Shown here: positions 18,051-27,614 of the stretch, in pieces | Numbering within the stretch: the first letter of the stretch is position 1 | Layout of the letters: each line of letters starts with the position of its first letter | DNA from: Psychrobacter jeotgali | GTDB taxonomy: Bacteria; Pseudomonadota; Gammaproteobacteria; Pseudomonadales; Moraxellaceae | Length of the DNA: 64,000 nt | Reading direction: 5' to 3' | NCBI RefSeq assembly: GCF_904846315.1 | Contig: NZ_CAJHAF010000001.1 | Span: 2,046,001-2,110,000 of the forward strand | Notes under the pieces: generated by a model | Seen by the model: only the letters and a program-made list of their open reading frames with translations | Told to the model about the DNA's origin: nothing | The model's database searches: none | Translations under genes and position numbers: made by a program

Positions 18051-18361
18051 AGTTGCGGCTACAATATTCGTGAAAGGACAAGATAATTAACATATACAAG
18101 TTAGCATCGGGACAGTATAGCAATAGCGTTATGGATAGTGCGACTTTTTCAGCGATTCAGACGACATTGAATGACGTTAGACTTCATTCCAAAACCCACC
18201 CCAACCTCACACCTATATCAATCTATAGTAATTATTTATAGCCATAGTCCTTCGATAGCTTTTCTTTATAACCAATATTGGTTACTCTAAAGCACCACTA
18301 TCATATTGAATTTTTGATTGTTTTATCCAAACTGCCACTTTTACCTTTATAGGATATTTTC
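18051..18361. other. Divergent spacer between mod and the transglycosylase gene
   Basis: 311 bp that must contain outward promoters for the defence operon and for the transglycosylase. I see no clear consensus pair, repeat or palindrome in it. Confidence 0.45.
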
Positions 18362-19804
18362 ATGCGTTTGACTCATTTTTCTACTTTATCGCTATTGGCT
18401 GCTGCTATCGGACTTAGTTTTGCCAGCACCGCTGGGGCCGCTAGACCACCTGCGCCCGACTTGTCTAATAGCGAGTTTCAGCAGTGTCTAGATAGATTAC
18501 AAAGCTCTAGCAAGTTTCGCGGAGTTGATAGCTATACCTTTAACACCTATCGTCCTAGCCAGCCTGATCCTAGCGTCATCCAATCGCTGAACTATCAGCC
18601 TGAATTTCAAAAAGACGTTTGGGATTATCTGTCCGTATTAGTAGATAAAGAACGGGTTGAAGACGGTATTCGTGCCAAGCGTCAATGGGGCGACACGCTA
18701 CGCCAAATTGAATCACGTTATGGCGTCAAGCCTGAGCACGTCTTAGGCGTGTGGGGTGTGGAGTCCAATTTCGGTCAGACTTTGGGCAAAAAGCCGTTAT
18801 TTGAATCCTTAGCGACGCTATCTTGCTTTGACCGTCGTCAGAGCTATTTCCAAGGTGAGTTCGCCAATGCGCTCAAAATCGTCCAGCGTGGTGATATTGC
18901 GCCAAGCGACATGACTGGCTCATGGGCAGGGGCATTTGGACAGACCCAGTTTATGCCGAGTACCTTTTTAGAGTTGGCGGTGGATTTTGATGGTGATGGT
19001 CGCCGAGATCTCGTTAATAGCGTACCGGATGCACTTGCTTCTACCGCTAACTTCTTGGACAATCGTGGTTACCGCACAGGTGAGCCTTGGGGCTATGAAG
19101 TCAAACTTCCTGATGGCTACTGGGCGGCCTCTAACCGCAAAGATAAAAAGTCGATGAGTCACTGGCGTAATCAAGGCTTAACACTGGCTAATGGTAGCCC
19201 ATTGCCTTACGACTTGAGCAGTGCTGGTTTATTATTGCCAGCAGGCAAAGATGGCCCAGCATTTTTAGTAGGTAAGAATTTCGATACATTTTACTCTTAT
19301 AACGCTTCAGAGAACTATGCGCTAGCTATTGCTCACTTGTCTGATCTAATCGCTAAAGAGGACAGCAGCAAAACAGACTTTATTACCGCATGGCCGACCG
19401 ATGATCCCGGCATTAGCCGTCAGCAAGCCAAAGATATCCAGCAAGCATTACTTAATGCCGGCTATGATATCGGCGGTGTTGATGGCATTATTGGGGATAA
19501 TACCCGCACCGCTATTCAGCAATACCAAACCAGTCGTGGTATTTTCCCCGCAGATGGACGTGCTGGACAAAGGTTCTATAGTCAAATCACGCAAGGTCAA
19601 ACTCAAACACCAAGCGCTAGACCTTCTATGCCTGTACCAACTGATCGAATGGGACAGTTGATCGAGCATCAAACCACCATTACTCCAAGCACTTCTTCGT
19701 ATTCAGCACCGAGTCAGCCAACAACTTCAGGCAATACTCGCTATCGCCGTATAATAGGAAGCGATGGGGTAACTCGTCTGGTACGGGTTGATGAAGGCTC
19801 GTAA
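18362..19804 (+). CDS. Lytic murein transglycosylase (MltB/SLT2 family) with peptidoglycan-binding domain
   Basis: Cleaves the MurNAc-GlcNAc bond of peptidoglycan, forming 1,6-anhydro ends. The protein has 480 residues. A Sec signal peptide ends near FASTAGAA (about residue 26). The catalytic domain carries GVWGVESNFGQTLG with the catalytic Glu, followed by GSWAGAFGQTQFMPSTFL and AVDFDGDGRRDL. A PG_binding_1 domain follows (about 353-405, DIGGVDGIIGDNTRTAIQQY). The C-terminal 70 residues are Ser/Thr/Pro-rich and probably flexible. No lipobox is seen, so it is probably a soluble periplasmic form. A strong terminator follows. Confidence 0.94.
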   Translation: MRLTHFSTLSLLAAAIGLSFASTAGAARPPAPDLSNSEFQQCLDRLQSSSKFRGVDSYTFNTYRPSQPDPSVIQSLNYQPEFQKDVWDYLSVLVDKERVEDGIRAKRQWGDTLRQIESRYGVKPEHVLGVWGVESNFGQTLGKKPLFESLATLSCFDRRQSYFQGEFANALKIVQRGDIAPSDMTGSWAGAFGQTQFMPSTFLELAVDFDGDGRRDLVNSVPDALASTANFLDNRGYRTGEPWGYEVKLPDGYWAASNRKDKKSMSHWRNQGLTLANGSPLPYDLSSAGLLLPAGKDGPAFLVGKNFDTFYSYNASENYALAIAHLSDLIAKEDSSKTDFITAWPTDDPGISRQQAKDIQQALLNAGYDIGGVDGIIGDNTRTAIQQYQTSRGIFPADGRAGQRFYSQITQGQTQTPSARPSMPVPTDRMGQLIEHQTTITPSTSSYSAPSQPTTSGNTRYRRIIGSDGVTRLVRVDEGS

Positions 19805-19837
19805 TAATGGGCGACTTTCTAGTAGTAAACTGACAGT

Positions 19838-19868
19838 AAAAAGCCACGCTTATTAAGCGTGGCTTTTT
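19838..19868 (+). terminator. Intrinsic terminator after the transglycosylase gene
   Basis: AAAGCCACGCTT/AAGCGTGGCTTT stem with a 3-4 base loop and T tail. Confidence 0.92.
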
Positions 19869-19959
19869 ATTGCTATTACTGACTATATGCTACTTTCTTT
19901 GAAGCTACAGACCTCTAAATCATAGGCCTTAAATAGTAAGCATTCAACCAGTGGATTAG

Positions 19960-20262
19960 TTATACGATAGGTGGGGGATTAGGTTTACCTGTGTCGCCAT
20001 CCCAGTTCTCGCGCGCTTTTTCATCAAGATCTTCTGGCGTTTTGGGTTCCCATTTACCATTTTCTCTCCACGTTTTATCGCCCCAGTCATCGTCATCGTC
20101 TTCGTCATCATCCCATTTCTTATAAGTCTTACTGGGATCAATACCGCGGCGCTTCATCTCTGCCACTTGCTCTTCTAGCGTACGAAACTGATCCGCATCG
20201 ATCATGGTCTCTTCTAACTTATCAAACTCTTGCTTTAAATCTTTATTTTTAGAATCGGTCAT
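19960..20262 (-). CDS. Small acidic hypothetical protein
   Basis: 100 residues, very acidic, with a predicted coiled-coil first half (KQEFDKLEETMIDADQFRTL) and an Asp/Trp-rich second half (KKWDDDEDDDDDWGDKTW). There is no membrane segment or signal peptide. A good AAGGAGAATATA ribosome site precedes the ATG, so the gene is probably real. I do not recognise the family. It could be a small adaptor or nucleic-acid mimic, but nothing in the sequence shows that. Confidence 0.7.
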   Translation of the reverse strand: MTDSKNKDLKQEFDKLEETMIDADQFRTLEEQVAEMKRRGIDPSKTYKKWDDDEDDDDDWGDKTWRENGKWEPKTPEDLDEKARENWDGDTGKPNPPPIV

Positions 20263-20575
20263 TATATTCTCCTTAATAAGTCAAAAATCATTCAAAATTT
20301 AAGTGGTCATAGCATAGTATTATTTTACTTCGTAACACTGCTAATAATTATTTTAATTGTAGTGAGTAGAAATAAAAGTATGAGCAAAAAGCTAACGGAA
20401 TCTAATACTAACAGCGGAAGCAACTCTCTATCATTTATTATCGTAGCTACATAATAAGAGATTAACAATGGCTAGCACGTATGCTTTGTATTACAAAACG
20501 TAGCAGTGCTCACTTGCACACTTAACTCTACCACAGTCTAGCGGATATTAACCAACCGTAAAGCTCAGATTTATA
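20263..20575. other. Intergenic region
   Basis: 313 bp, AT-rich, between two minus-strand genes. Nothing recognisable was seen beyond short palindromes; it must contain the promoter of the acidic protein. Confidence 0.4.
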
Positions 20576-21538
20576 TCAACCAAGCATCTCTATTTCGGCA
20601 GACGCTCCTACCAGCTGCTGCACCCTTCTACTCAAGTTATCATTGTATTTGCTGGCATAAAAAACCAAAGGCTGACTGAGCTCAGGGTTATGCGATAAAG
20701 CTAACATCTTATTGACCACTAATAAATGTTGTACACGAGCAGCGATAGCTTGTCCCGAATCTACTATTTGTATAGGCAATTGCTGCTCTTTTATTTCCCG
20801 TAATAAAAAGTCCTTAAAGAAAGGATAATGCGTACAACCGAGCACCAGATAATCAACACCTACACTTGCAAACTCACGTATTCGTTGGCGCAAAGTATCC
20901 GCAGTTGCAGAATGCTCTGGCATACCGTCCTCAACCCAAGGCACTAGCAGAGGGTCAAAATATTTGGTCACAGTAGTATTATTAGGAGCGGCAATCTCAG
21001 TAATCACCTGGTTAAGTAACGTTCCCTCTAGTGTAGCTTTGGTAGCCAATACCGCTACATGTCCAGTCTGGGTAGCAAGTACTGCAGGTTTTAATGCCGG
21101 CACTAAACCCACGATAGGTAGGTTAGGATAGCGATAACGAGCCGCTTCAAGCGCATAGGCTGAGGCACTATTACAGGCGATGACAATTAGCTTACAGCCT
21201 TGTTGATATAACCAGTCAATGGCATTCAAGGTCAAGGCTTCAATATCCTTACTGTCACGCGTACCGTAGGGCACATTTAAAGTATCTGCATAATATATAT
21301 AACGTTCGGCTGGGAGTTGCTGGGCTAAGTGCAAATAGACCGAAAGACCGCCAATACCAGAATCAAATAAACCGATGGGCGCGCTGCTTTTATTATTAGC
21401 GTTTAAGTCAACAAGCTTAAATTGAGCAGAACTATTTTGCACCCTACTCTTTTGAGCCTGACATCCTCGGCCCACGTTATCTACCTTGGTTTGATGACTG
21501 AGCGTTTTACTATCTGTTGTTAGACTTACTATTGTCAT
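20576..21538 (-). CDS. murI: Glutamate racemase
   Basis: Interconverts L- and D-glutamate for peptidoglycan synthesis in the cytoplasm. 320 residues, with about 53 residues before the usual N-terminus (PIGLFDSGIGGLSV). The two catalytic Cys are in IACNSASA and GCTHYPFF; the first motif has Ser where Thr is common. YYADTLNVPYGT and IVGLVPALKP are further family marks. There is no internal ATG near the usual start, so the extension (Ser/Asn/Gln-rich) may be translated, or a non-ATG start may be used. Confidence 0.95.
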   Translation of the reverse strand: MTIVSLTTDSKTLSHQTKVDNVGRGCQAQKSRVQNSSAQFKLVDLNANNKSSAPIGLFDSGIGGLSVYLHLAQQLPAERYIYYADTLNVPYGTRDSKDIEALTLNAIDWLYQQGCKLIVIACNSASAYALEAARYRYPNLPIVGLVPALKPAVLATQTGHVAVLATKATLEGTLLNQVITEIAAPNNTTVTKYFDPLLVPWVEDGMPEHSATADTLRQRIREFASVGVDYLVLGCTHYPFFKDFLLREIKEQQLPIQIVDSGQAIAARVQHLLVVNKMLALSHNPELSQPLVFYASKYNDNLSRRVQQLVGASAEIEMLG

Positions 21539-21750
21539 ATCAAAGGTGCCATCATCGCTATACCCACTCTCGTACTCTCGTACTCTTAGTTTTTATTACG
21601 TGCTTGCCTTGCTACTTATTGCCCCAGTCAAAGCTTAAGTTAAAACCGTTTGCCCTGAACCTCTCAGATAAGGAGTGTCATTAACTAGATTATGAAATAT
21701 GAAAATAAAAATGCAAATGTTTTAATCGACGACTGGTTCTAGTATATATG

Positions 21751-22473
21751 TTAATGATTAGGCATAGACAGCTGATAATCTTTTCCGCCACTATTTAAGG
21801 TTAATATAGTGATATCGTCTTCTTCAGTCAGCTCACCGATTTCGATTAAGTGATAAAAAGTATTACGCCCAATTAATGCCGTCAAATTATTACGAACCAG
21901 CATATAAGGTCGAACCTGCTCTACAGACTCTTGAAGATTAGCATCATCGATCCCAGCTTCTTCTCCATTTTTCTGCTCATCTGTTGCCTGATAAGCGTGC
22001 AATGTCATCGGATGTGCTTCATCTAACCGTACCACATCACCAGTCGTAGTCGTAAATTCCAACCAATTCACTCCCTCTTCTTTTACGATACCCACATCAT
22101 TGATAAGTAGCGGGGCATCTTCAACAGTGATACGAAGTTTTTGTACTGGCGTTTTTAAAAAATATTCACTTTTGCCGTCTTTTTTTTCTTTCCATAGCAC
22201 CGTTGCAAACAAGTCCACTAATGACTGCCTAGTCACTAGCCGACCTTCATGCCACCATTCCCCATTGGCTTTAATCACCAAATCCATATCCATGACTTGC
22301 TTAGGCTCCCACTTATCAAGTGGCGGAATACTGCGACCTTGGCGAGTACCTGCTGAAGACTTTAAATACTGATCAAGAGCCCCCATGTCATTTAGGTCAG
22401 AAGGCAGACTCTGCAAGCTCTCAGCACTGTTTTTATTATTATCATTTTGGGACTTATTATTATTATTTATCAT
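21751..22473 (-). CDS. DUF1285 family protein
   Basis: 240 residues, cytoplasmic, no signal or membrane segment. The DUF1285 core is seen in PPLDKWEPKQVMDMDLVIKA, GEWWHEGRLVTRQSLVDLFA, YFLKTPVQKLRITVEDAPLL and YMLVRNNLTALIGRNTFYHL. It carries an Asn/Ser-rich N-terminus and a short acidic insertion in the middle. Members are widespread in Proteobacteria; the function is unknown. It is transcribed in the same direction as murI, 212 bp upstream, possibly in the same unit. Confidence 0.88.
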   Translation of the reverse strand: MINNNNKSQNDNNKNSAESLQSLPSDLNDMGALDQYLKSSAGTRQGRSIPPLDKWEPKQVMDMDLVIKANGEWWHEGRLVTRQSLVDLFATVLWKEKKDGKSEYFLKTPVQKLRITVEDAPLLINDVGIVKEEGVNWLEFTTTTGDVVRLDEAHPMTLHAYQATDEQKNGEEAGIDDANLQESVEQVRPYMLVRNNLTALIGRNTFYHLIEIGELTEEDDITILTLNSGGKDYQLSMPNH

Positions 22474-22777
22474 ACAGTTTCCTAATGATTAATTAAAGTT
22501 TGGTATATTGGCTATTACTATCAATTATGCTTTCAAACATGATAAAAGCCCTTCACTACTGTAGAATCGATATCTTGATTCTACCTTAACACTGATACCT
22601 ATAAATGCGTATCGTGTTTATGAGACTTTTCTTTTATAATGATGTGTCAATTTATACCACAAAAAACAGCTTTTATCGGGTAGCCATATATCTAAGACTT
22701 ATCACGGTTGCAAGTCTTACTATTTATTGCGACGTAATCCATGTCATAGATAAGCCACTAGGAATTTAGGAGTAGGT
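22474..22777. other. Divergent spacer with a perfect hairpin
   Basis: 304 bp between DUF1285 (minus) and the ETF-QO gene (plus). It holds a perfect 8-bp inverted repeat GTAGAATC/GATTCTAC at 22561-22568 and 22577-22584, which has no T tract and so could be an operator. No promoter was assigned. Confidence 0.45.
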
Positions 22778-24643
22778 ATGCAAGAACAAGATAAGCAAAC
22801 GCCAGTCGTTGATGAGAATATAGACACTAATACGCCTGTAAACACTGAGAAAACTAATACTGCGAACACTGAAGCTGAAACGGTAGAAGCTGATGTAGTA
22901 GAGACTGAAACACCTGTAGCTGAACCTGAAGTTGCTCCTGAACCTGAAGCTTTAGTTGAGCCTGAACCAGTGGTCGAGCCCGAGCCTGAAGTCGAACGTG
23001 AATCTATGGAGTTCGATGTTATCGTTGTGGGTGGTGGACCTGCCGGTCTGTCAGCCGCTATTCGCCTACGTCAACTGGCTATCGAAGCAGGCAACGATGA
23101 GTTTATGGTGTGTGTAGTCGAAAAAGGTTCTGAATTCGGTGCCCACATCTTATCTGGAGCCGTTATTGAGCCGCGAGCTTTGAATGAGTTGATTCCAGAT
23201 TGGAAAGAGAAAGGGGCACCATTAAATGTGCCTGCTATTGAAGATCGTGTCTATATGTTGAGCTCCGCTACGCGCTCAACCAAGCTTATGGATTCAATCG
23301 TTCCAGCGACTATGCACAATGAAGGCAATTATATTGTTTCACTAGGCAATGTGGTGCGTTGGCTCGCTGAACAAGCAGAAGAGCTTGAAGTTATGATGTT
23401 CCCAGGCTTCCCTGCCGCTGATATCATCTATAACGATGATGGTTCTGTAAAAGGTATCTTGACTGGAGATATGGGTGTTGCCGCTGACGGTGAAGCCAAA
23501 CCTAGTTTTGAGCCCGGTTATGAGCTCCTAGCCAAGTATACTATCTTTGCTGAAGGCTCTCGTGGTCACCTTGGTAAGCGTCTAATCAGTCGCTTCAATT
23601 TAGATGCTGATAGCGATCCGCAACACTACGGCATTGGCCTTAAAGAGCTTTGGGAGGTTTCACCCGAAAAGCATGAAGAAGGCGTGGTCATGCATGGTTC
23701 AGGCTGGCCTTTAACCGATACCAACTCCTCTGGGGGCTGGTGGTTATACTTTGATGAAGGCAATCAAGTGAGTTTCGGTATGGTCATAGACCTCTCCTAC
23801 TCAAACCCTTATATGTCACCATTTGATGAATTACAGCGCTTGAAGCTCCATCCATTGATTCGTAACATCTTAGAGGGCGGCAAACGCATCTCTTATGGCG
23901 CTAGAGCTTTGACCAAAGGCGGACTCAACTCCTTGCCAAAATTCACTTTCCCAGGTGGGGTTTTAGCGGGTGATGATGCTGGTTTCTTGAACCCTGCTAA
24001 AATCAAAGGCACACATACCTCAATGAAGTCAGGTATGCTGGCCGCCGAAGCTATCTTTGAAGCGTTGCAAGCAGGTCGTCAACATGATGATGTGATTGCT
24101 TATAGCACTATGTACAAAGAATCATGGCTCTATCAGGACAATTACGAATCTCGCAACTTTGCACCGGCGATGCATCGCATGGGTCAATGGATGGGAGGGG
24201 CTTTTACCTTTATCGAGCACAACTTGTTACGTGGCAAAATGCCTCTAACTATCCATGATAATTTACCTGACTACGATCAGCTCGAGCGTGCCGCACTTGC
24301 CTATCAGCCCGTTTATCCCAAGCCTGATGGCAAGTTAGTATTTGATAAGCTCTCATCAGTGTTTATCTCTAACACCAACCACGCTGAGGACCAACCAGCG
24401 CATTTAAAGCTGACCGATCCTACTGTGCCGGTTTCGATCAACCTTCCATTATATGCAGAGCCTGCACGTTTATATTGCCCAGCTGGTGTTTATGAAGTGG
24501 TCAAAGACGCAGAAGGTGCTAAGTTCGTTATCAATGCGCAAAACTGCGTACACTGTAAAACCTGTGATATCAAAGACCCTTCACAGAATATTACTTGGGT
24601 AACTCCTGAAGGTGGCGGTGGTCCTAATTACCCTAATATGTAA
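22778..24643 (+). CDS. Electron transfer flavoprotein-ubiquinone oxidoreductase
   Basis: Membrane-associated FAD and 4Fe-4S enzyme that passes electrons from ETF (fatty acid and amino acid oxidation) to ubiquinone. 621 residues. The FAD-binding motif VVGGGPAGLSAAIRL begins near residue 84. The C-terminal cluster ligands are YCPAGVYE and NCVHCKTCDIKDP, and the end GGGGPNYP is typical. The first 75 residues are a Glu/Pro/Val/Thr-rich extension with repeated EPE units, which is not usual for the family. AGGAG precedes the ATG at 22778. ETF subunit genes are not in the window. Confidence 0.96.
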   Translation: MQEQDKQTPVVDENIDTNTPVNTEKTNTANTEAETVEADVVETETPVAEPEVAPEPEALVEPEPVVEPEPEVERESMEFDVIVVGGGPAGLSAAIRLRQLAIEAGNDEFMVCVVEKGSEFGAHILSGAVIEPRALNELIPDWKEKGAPLNVPAIEDRVYMLSSATRSTKLMDSIVPATMHNEGNYIVSLGNVVRWLAEQAEELEVMMFPGFPAADIIYNDDGSVKGILTGDMGVAADGEAKPSFEPGYELLAKYTIFAEGSRGHLGKRLISRFNLDADSDPQHYGIGLKELWEVSPEKHEEGVVMHGSGWPLTDTNSSGGWWLYFDEGNQVSFGMVIDLSYSNPYMSPFDELQRLKLHPLIRNILEGGKRISYGARALTKGGLNSLPKFTFPGGVLAGDDAGFLNPAKIKGTHTSMKSGMLAAEAIFEALQAGRQHDDVIAYSTMYKESWLYQDNYESRNFAPAMHRMGQWMGGAFTFIEHNLLRGKMPLTIHDNLPDYDQLERAALAYQPVYPKPDGKLVFDKLSSVFISNTNHAEDQPAHLKLTDPTVPVSINLPLYAEPARLYCPAGVYEVVKDAEGAKFVINAQNCVHCKTCDIKDPSQNITWVTPEGGGGPNYPNM

Positions 24644-24683
24644 ATGATCCGCTATAATTACAAACGGACAAATCGCCTCAACC

Positions 24684-24715
24684 AAAAGCCCCGCTCATAT
24701 GAGTGGGGCTTTTTA
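24684..24715. terminator. Bidirectional terminator
   Basis: AAAAGCCCCGCTCAT/ATGAGTGGGGCTTTT forms a near-perfect palindrome with T tails on both strands, between the converging ETF-QO and symporter genes. Confidence 0.92.
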
Positions 24716-24738
24716 TGGTTTACCGCTAACAACACCAA

Positions 24739-26235
24739 TTAGTCTTTCCAAGCTTCGCGATTGGCCTCGTCTTTTAGTTTTACAAAGTCATCAGGATCAA
24801 AAGTAATTTGATCGCCTGTTTTGCCTTCTTTAACTTGACGCTCATAATCACGCAGTATTCTAAGCGCTACGGGAGATAAAATTAGAATCGCTACCAAGTT
24901 GGTTAAAGCCATCAAGCCCATTGATAAATCCGCAAAGTTCCATATCGCAGGTAAACTGGCAATCGCACCAATAAATACCATACCTAGCACTAAAAGGCGG
25001 AAAACCATAATCATAGCTTTGGCATTTTTACTGCCTGAAATAAATTCAAGATTCGACTCGCCATAACTATAGTTAGCAATAATGGAGGTAAATGAGAAAA
25101 AGAAAATAGCAATCGCTACAAAAATAACACCCCAATCGCCCACATACTGAGATAGAGCCAACTGGGTCAACTGGATCCCTTCTTGCTCAACACTTGGATC
25201 TATCACACCAGACAAAATGATGATTGACGCTGTTGCTGTACAAATCACCAAGGTATCCATAAACACCCCTAGCATTTGCATAAAGCCTTGTACAGCGGGA
25301 TGGTCAGGATGACTTTTGGCGGTTGCTGCTGCATTGGGCGCTGAGCCCATACCCGCTTCGTTAGAGAATAGACCCCGCTTAATACCGTTTATAATTGCTT
25401 GGGCGATACCGTAACCTATCACTCCGCCTGCTGCCTGCTCAAAGCCGAATGCTGACTTTACAATCAATGCAATTGCCGCTGGAAACTGACTGAAGTTAGT
25501 AATGATAATAAATAATGCTAATAAGATATACAAAATAGCCATCACCGGTACCACCTTGCCAGCGATACGAGCAACTGAGCGCAGCCCGCCAAACACTACT
25601 GGCGCAACCAGTGCTACTAAAACTAAGCCTGTCATCCAAGTTGGGATACCAAATGCTTCATTAGTAGCTTGGGCGATAGTATTCGACTGCACCCCATTAA
25701 AAGCCAAACCAAAGGCAATGAGCAAACAGACTGAAAAGAATATGGCCATCCAGCGTTGGCCCAAGCCTTTTTCAATATAATAAGCGGGCCCGCCACGGTA
25801 GACCTTATCAGTATGCGGCACCTTGTAAGCTTGAGCCAAGGTTGATTCAATAAAACTGGTCGACATCCCTACCAATGCGGTCATCCACATCCAAAATACC
25901 GCACCAGGTCCCCCTAAATAAATAGCAATCGCTACCCCAGCTAAGTTACCGGTACCCACGCGCGCCGCAATAGAGGTCATCAGCGCTTCAAAGGAGCTGA
26001 TACCGCCATCTTCTCGTCCTTGGTTAGAGACTAATAACAGTTTCCACATATGTCCAAAATGCCGGAACTGCATAAACCGTGTTACGATAGTAAAATAGAT
26101 ACCCGCCCCAATAAGCACGAACATCAATAATCCATACCATGGATTACTCGCTATCAGCCAATCGTTGTTACCCCAGATGACACTAACACCATAATCGACG
26201 ATGCTGTTAAACCAATTCGCTAACCCTTCACCCAT
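24739..26235 (-). CDS. Sodium:alanine/glycine symporter, AgcS family
   Basis: A 498-residue inner-membrane carrier that takes up alanine or glycine with Na+. About ten to eleven membrane helices. Family marks are GGISSFEALMTSIAARVGTG, GGPGAVFWMWMTALVGM, YRGGPAYYIEKGLG, and GLFSNEAGMGSAPNAAA. The C-terminus is charged. It is a single gene converging on ETF-QO. A long non-coding stretch lies upstream. No glycine riboswitch was confirmed there. Confidence 0.95.
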   Translation of the reverse strand: MGEGLANWFNSIVDYGVSVIWGNNDWLIASNPWYGLLMFVLIGAGIYFTIVTRFMQFRHFGHMWKLLLVSNQGREDGGISSFEALMTSIAARVGTGNLAGVAIAIYLGGPGAVFWMWMTALVGMSTSFIESTLAQAYKVPHTDKVYRGGPAYYIEKGLGQRWMAIFFSVCLLIAFGLAFNGVQSNTIAQATNEAFGIPTWMTGLVLVALVAPVVFGGLRSVARIAGKVVPVMAILYILLALFIIITNFSQFPAAIALIVKSAFGFEQAAGGVIGYGIAQAIINGIKRGLFSNEAGMGSAPNAAATAKSHPDHPAVQGFMQMLGVFMDTLVICTATASIIILSGVIDPSVEQEGIQLTQLALSQYVGDWGVIFVAIAIFFFSFTSIIANYSYGESNLEFISGSKNAKAMIMVFRLLVLGMVFIGAIASLPAIWNFADLSMGLMALTNLVAILILSPVALRILRDYERQVKEGKTGDQITFDPDDFVKLKDEANREAWKD

Positions 26236-27349
26236 AATGTCACCTTCATATAATATTACTATTTTTCATAAGATCTAAAATTTTATAACGCCTACTAATT
26301 ACACCTAATATTTCATTAACGTTACTTATTGTCATCAAATTAGATATGATTATCTATCTTTTGACTATTATGCCTACCTTGTGCTCACATAATAATCTTT
26401 AAGTCAGTTATATCAAGACAAAAAACGTTGTTTATTACCAGATTTTTTCTCGAAGCAATTACCAAAATAATTTTTGCTTATGCCTTTTCATTACACATTT
26501 CTGATCTAAATGGTAGATAAAGAATATGAGCTTCAAGGCAATCTCAAATACTAAACTCAGCTTAATTGGTGCCTAAGTATGCCATGAAGTAATTATTTCT
26601 ATGAGCTTTAGACCATGAATAGTTAAAGCTTTCGTATTATGAAAATATCTAGTTACATAAAGTAATTTAAATTTATTTATTGTTAATTGAACAAATATTG
26701 TATATATTCTTAATAGCTTTAAGGTTATGACCCAGATTTAGCAAGTTTAATAGAATTCTAATAAGTCTGATTAATATAAATAGATCATAATTCTTAATTA
26801 GAAACTTTTGGCACAGTACTTTTGGTACGGTATAGTAATGATATAAAATGCTTTAGGAGCTTATCTTCAACCTAATAAATGATTAGGTTCTCTTAAGCTA
26901 AATCAACTAAGTCCAACCAGTTATTTAATGGAAAGTCTTATCAGGAAGATGAGACCGGTAAAAGACAGCGGATTGTCATGCCCCATCGACCCTCTCCTGC
27001 AAACTACCCCTTCTTGATAACTTTTAATGGCTTAAGACTTAGGTCCTATCTATTGTCATCATGTTTAAACTTTAGTAATACCTAATTTAGTAGTACTAAG
27101 CAGTACCGAGCTAACTATTGAACTTTGCTATCAGTATCAAGATAAGCTCTTAAAAGTATAATAGCTGCTCATTTTTTGGTAACTTTAGTTATCAATGCCA
27201 GTCGCTCATTTTATTAAAGCTGTTTATATCGACTGTTTTAACAATGATATAAATCTTATATTACTCTAGGTAATTAAAGCTAATTGGTAATAGTTGACTA
27301 GGCTCAAATCAGTAACCCTGTATTTATTTAAGGCAAAAGGAGTTGTCCT
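26236..27349. other. 1.1 kb AT-rich non-coding region between symporter genes
   Basis: No coding frame of note on either strand. It must hold the promoters of the AgcS gene (minus) and the two-subunit symporter (plus). Two features stand out: a long stem-loop element at 26931-27025 that is G+C-richer than its surroundings, and a near-palindrome at 27176-27195. The size is unusual for this otherwise compact window. Confidence 0.6.
26931..27025. ncRNA. Candidate structured RNA element, family not recognised
   Basis: About 95 bases closed by a stem of about 15 pairs: AAAGTCTTATCAGGAAG (26932-26948) with CTTCTTGATAACTTT (27010-27024), with a 2-base bulge and one G-U pair. Inside, nested short pairings GATG/CATC and GACA/TGTC (26964-26967 with 26974-26977) are possible, leaving a C-rich unpaired stretch ACCCTCTCCTGC. 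The interior is clearly less AT-rich than the flanks. It could be a leader element or a small RNA on either strand. I checked it against glycine, TPP, cobalamin, FMN, c-di-GMP, fluoride and SRP consensus patterns from memory and found no match. Confidence 0.4.
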
Positions 27350-27610
27350 ATGGAGAACCACAACGATCCATCCGGTTATTGGCGCGCTAATATCCGTCTT
27401 ATTTTAGGCAGCCTAGTCATCTGGGCTTTATGTTCTTATGGATTTGCAATTTTATTGCGTCCCCTATTGGCAGGGATTAAAGTTGGAGGTACTGATCTAG
27501 GCTTTTGGTTCGCTCAGCAAGGATCCATTGGGGTATTTATCATCTTAATTTTCTTCTACGCTTGGCGTATGAATAAGTTAGATAAACAATATGGCGTAGA
27601 CGAGGAATAG
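27350..27610 (+). CDS. DUF4212 small subunit of sodium:solute symporter
   Basis: 86 residues with two membrane helices (about 17-39 and 51-74). The N-terminal YWRANIRLILGSLVIWALCS and the C-terminal FFYAWRMNKLDKQYGV are the signature of the small partner (DUF4212) of a two-subunit solute:sodium symporter. AAAAGGAG is seven bases before the ATG. It ends 4 bp before the large subunit, so the two are cotranscribed. Confidence 0.92.
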   Translation: MENHNDPSGYWRANIRLILGSLVIWALCSYGFAILLRPLLAGIKVGGTDLGFWFAQQGSIGVFIILIFFYAWRMNKLDKQYGVDEE

Positions 27611-27614
27611 CCCC

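Noticed and set aside
26931..27025. Glycine riboswitch for the AgcS gene
   Set aside because: GGAGAG and a GGGGCA-like segment occur on the minus strand, but the expected CAGGCAAAAGGAC-type end is found only on the plus strand as GGTAAAAGACAG. The parts do not lie on one strand in the right order.
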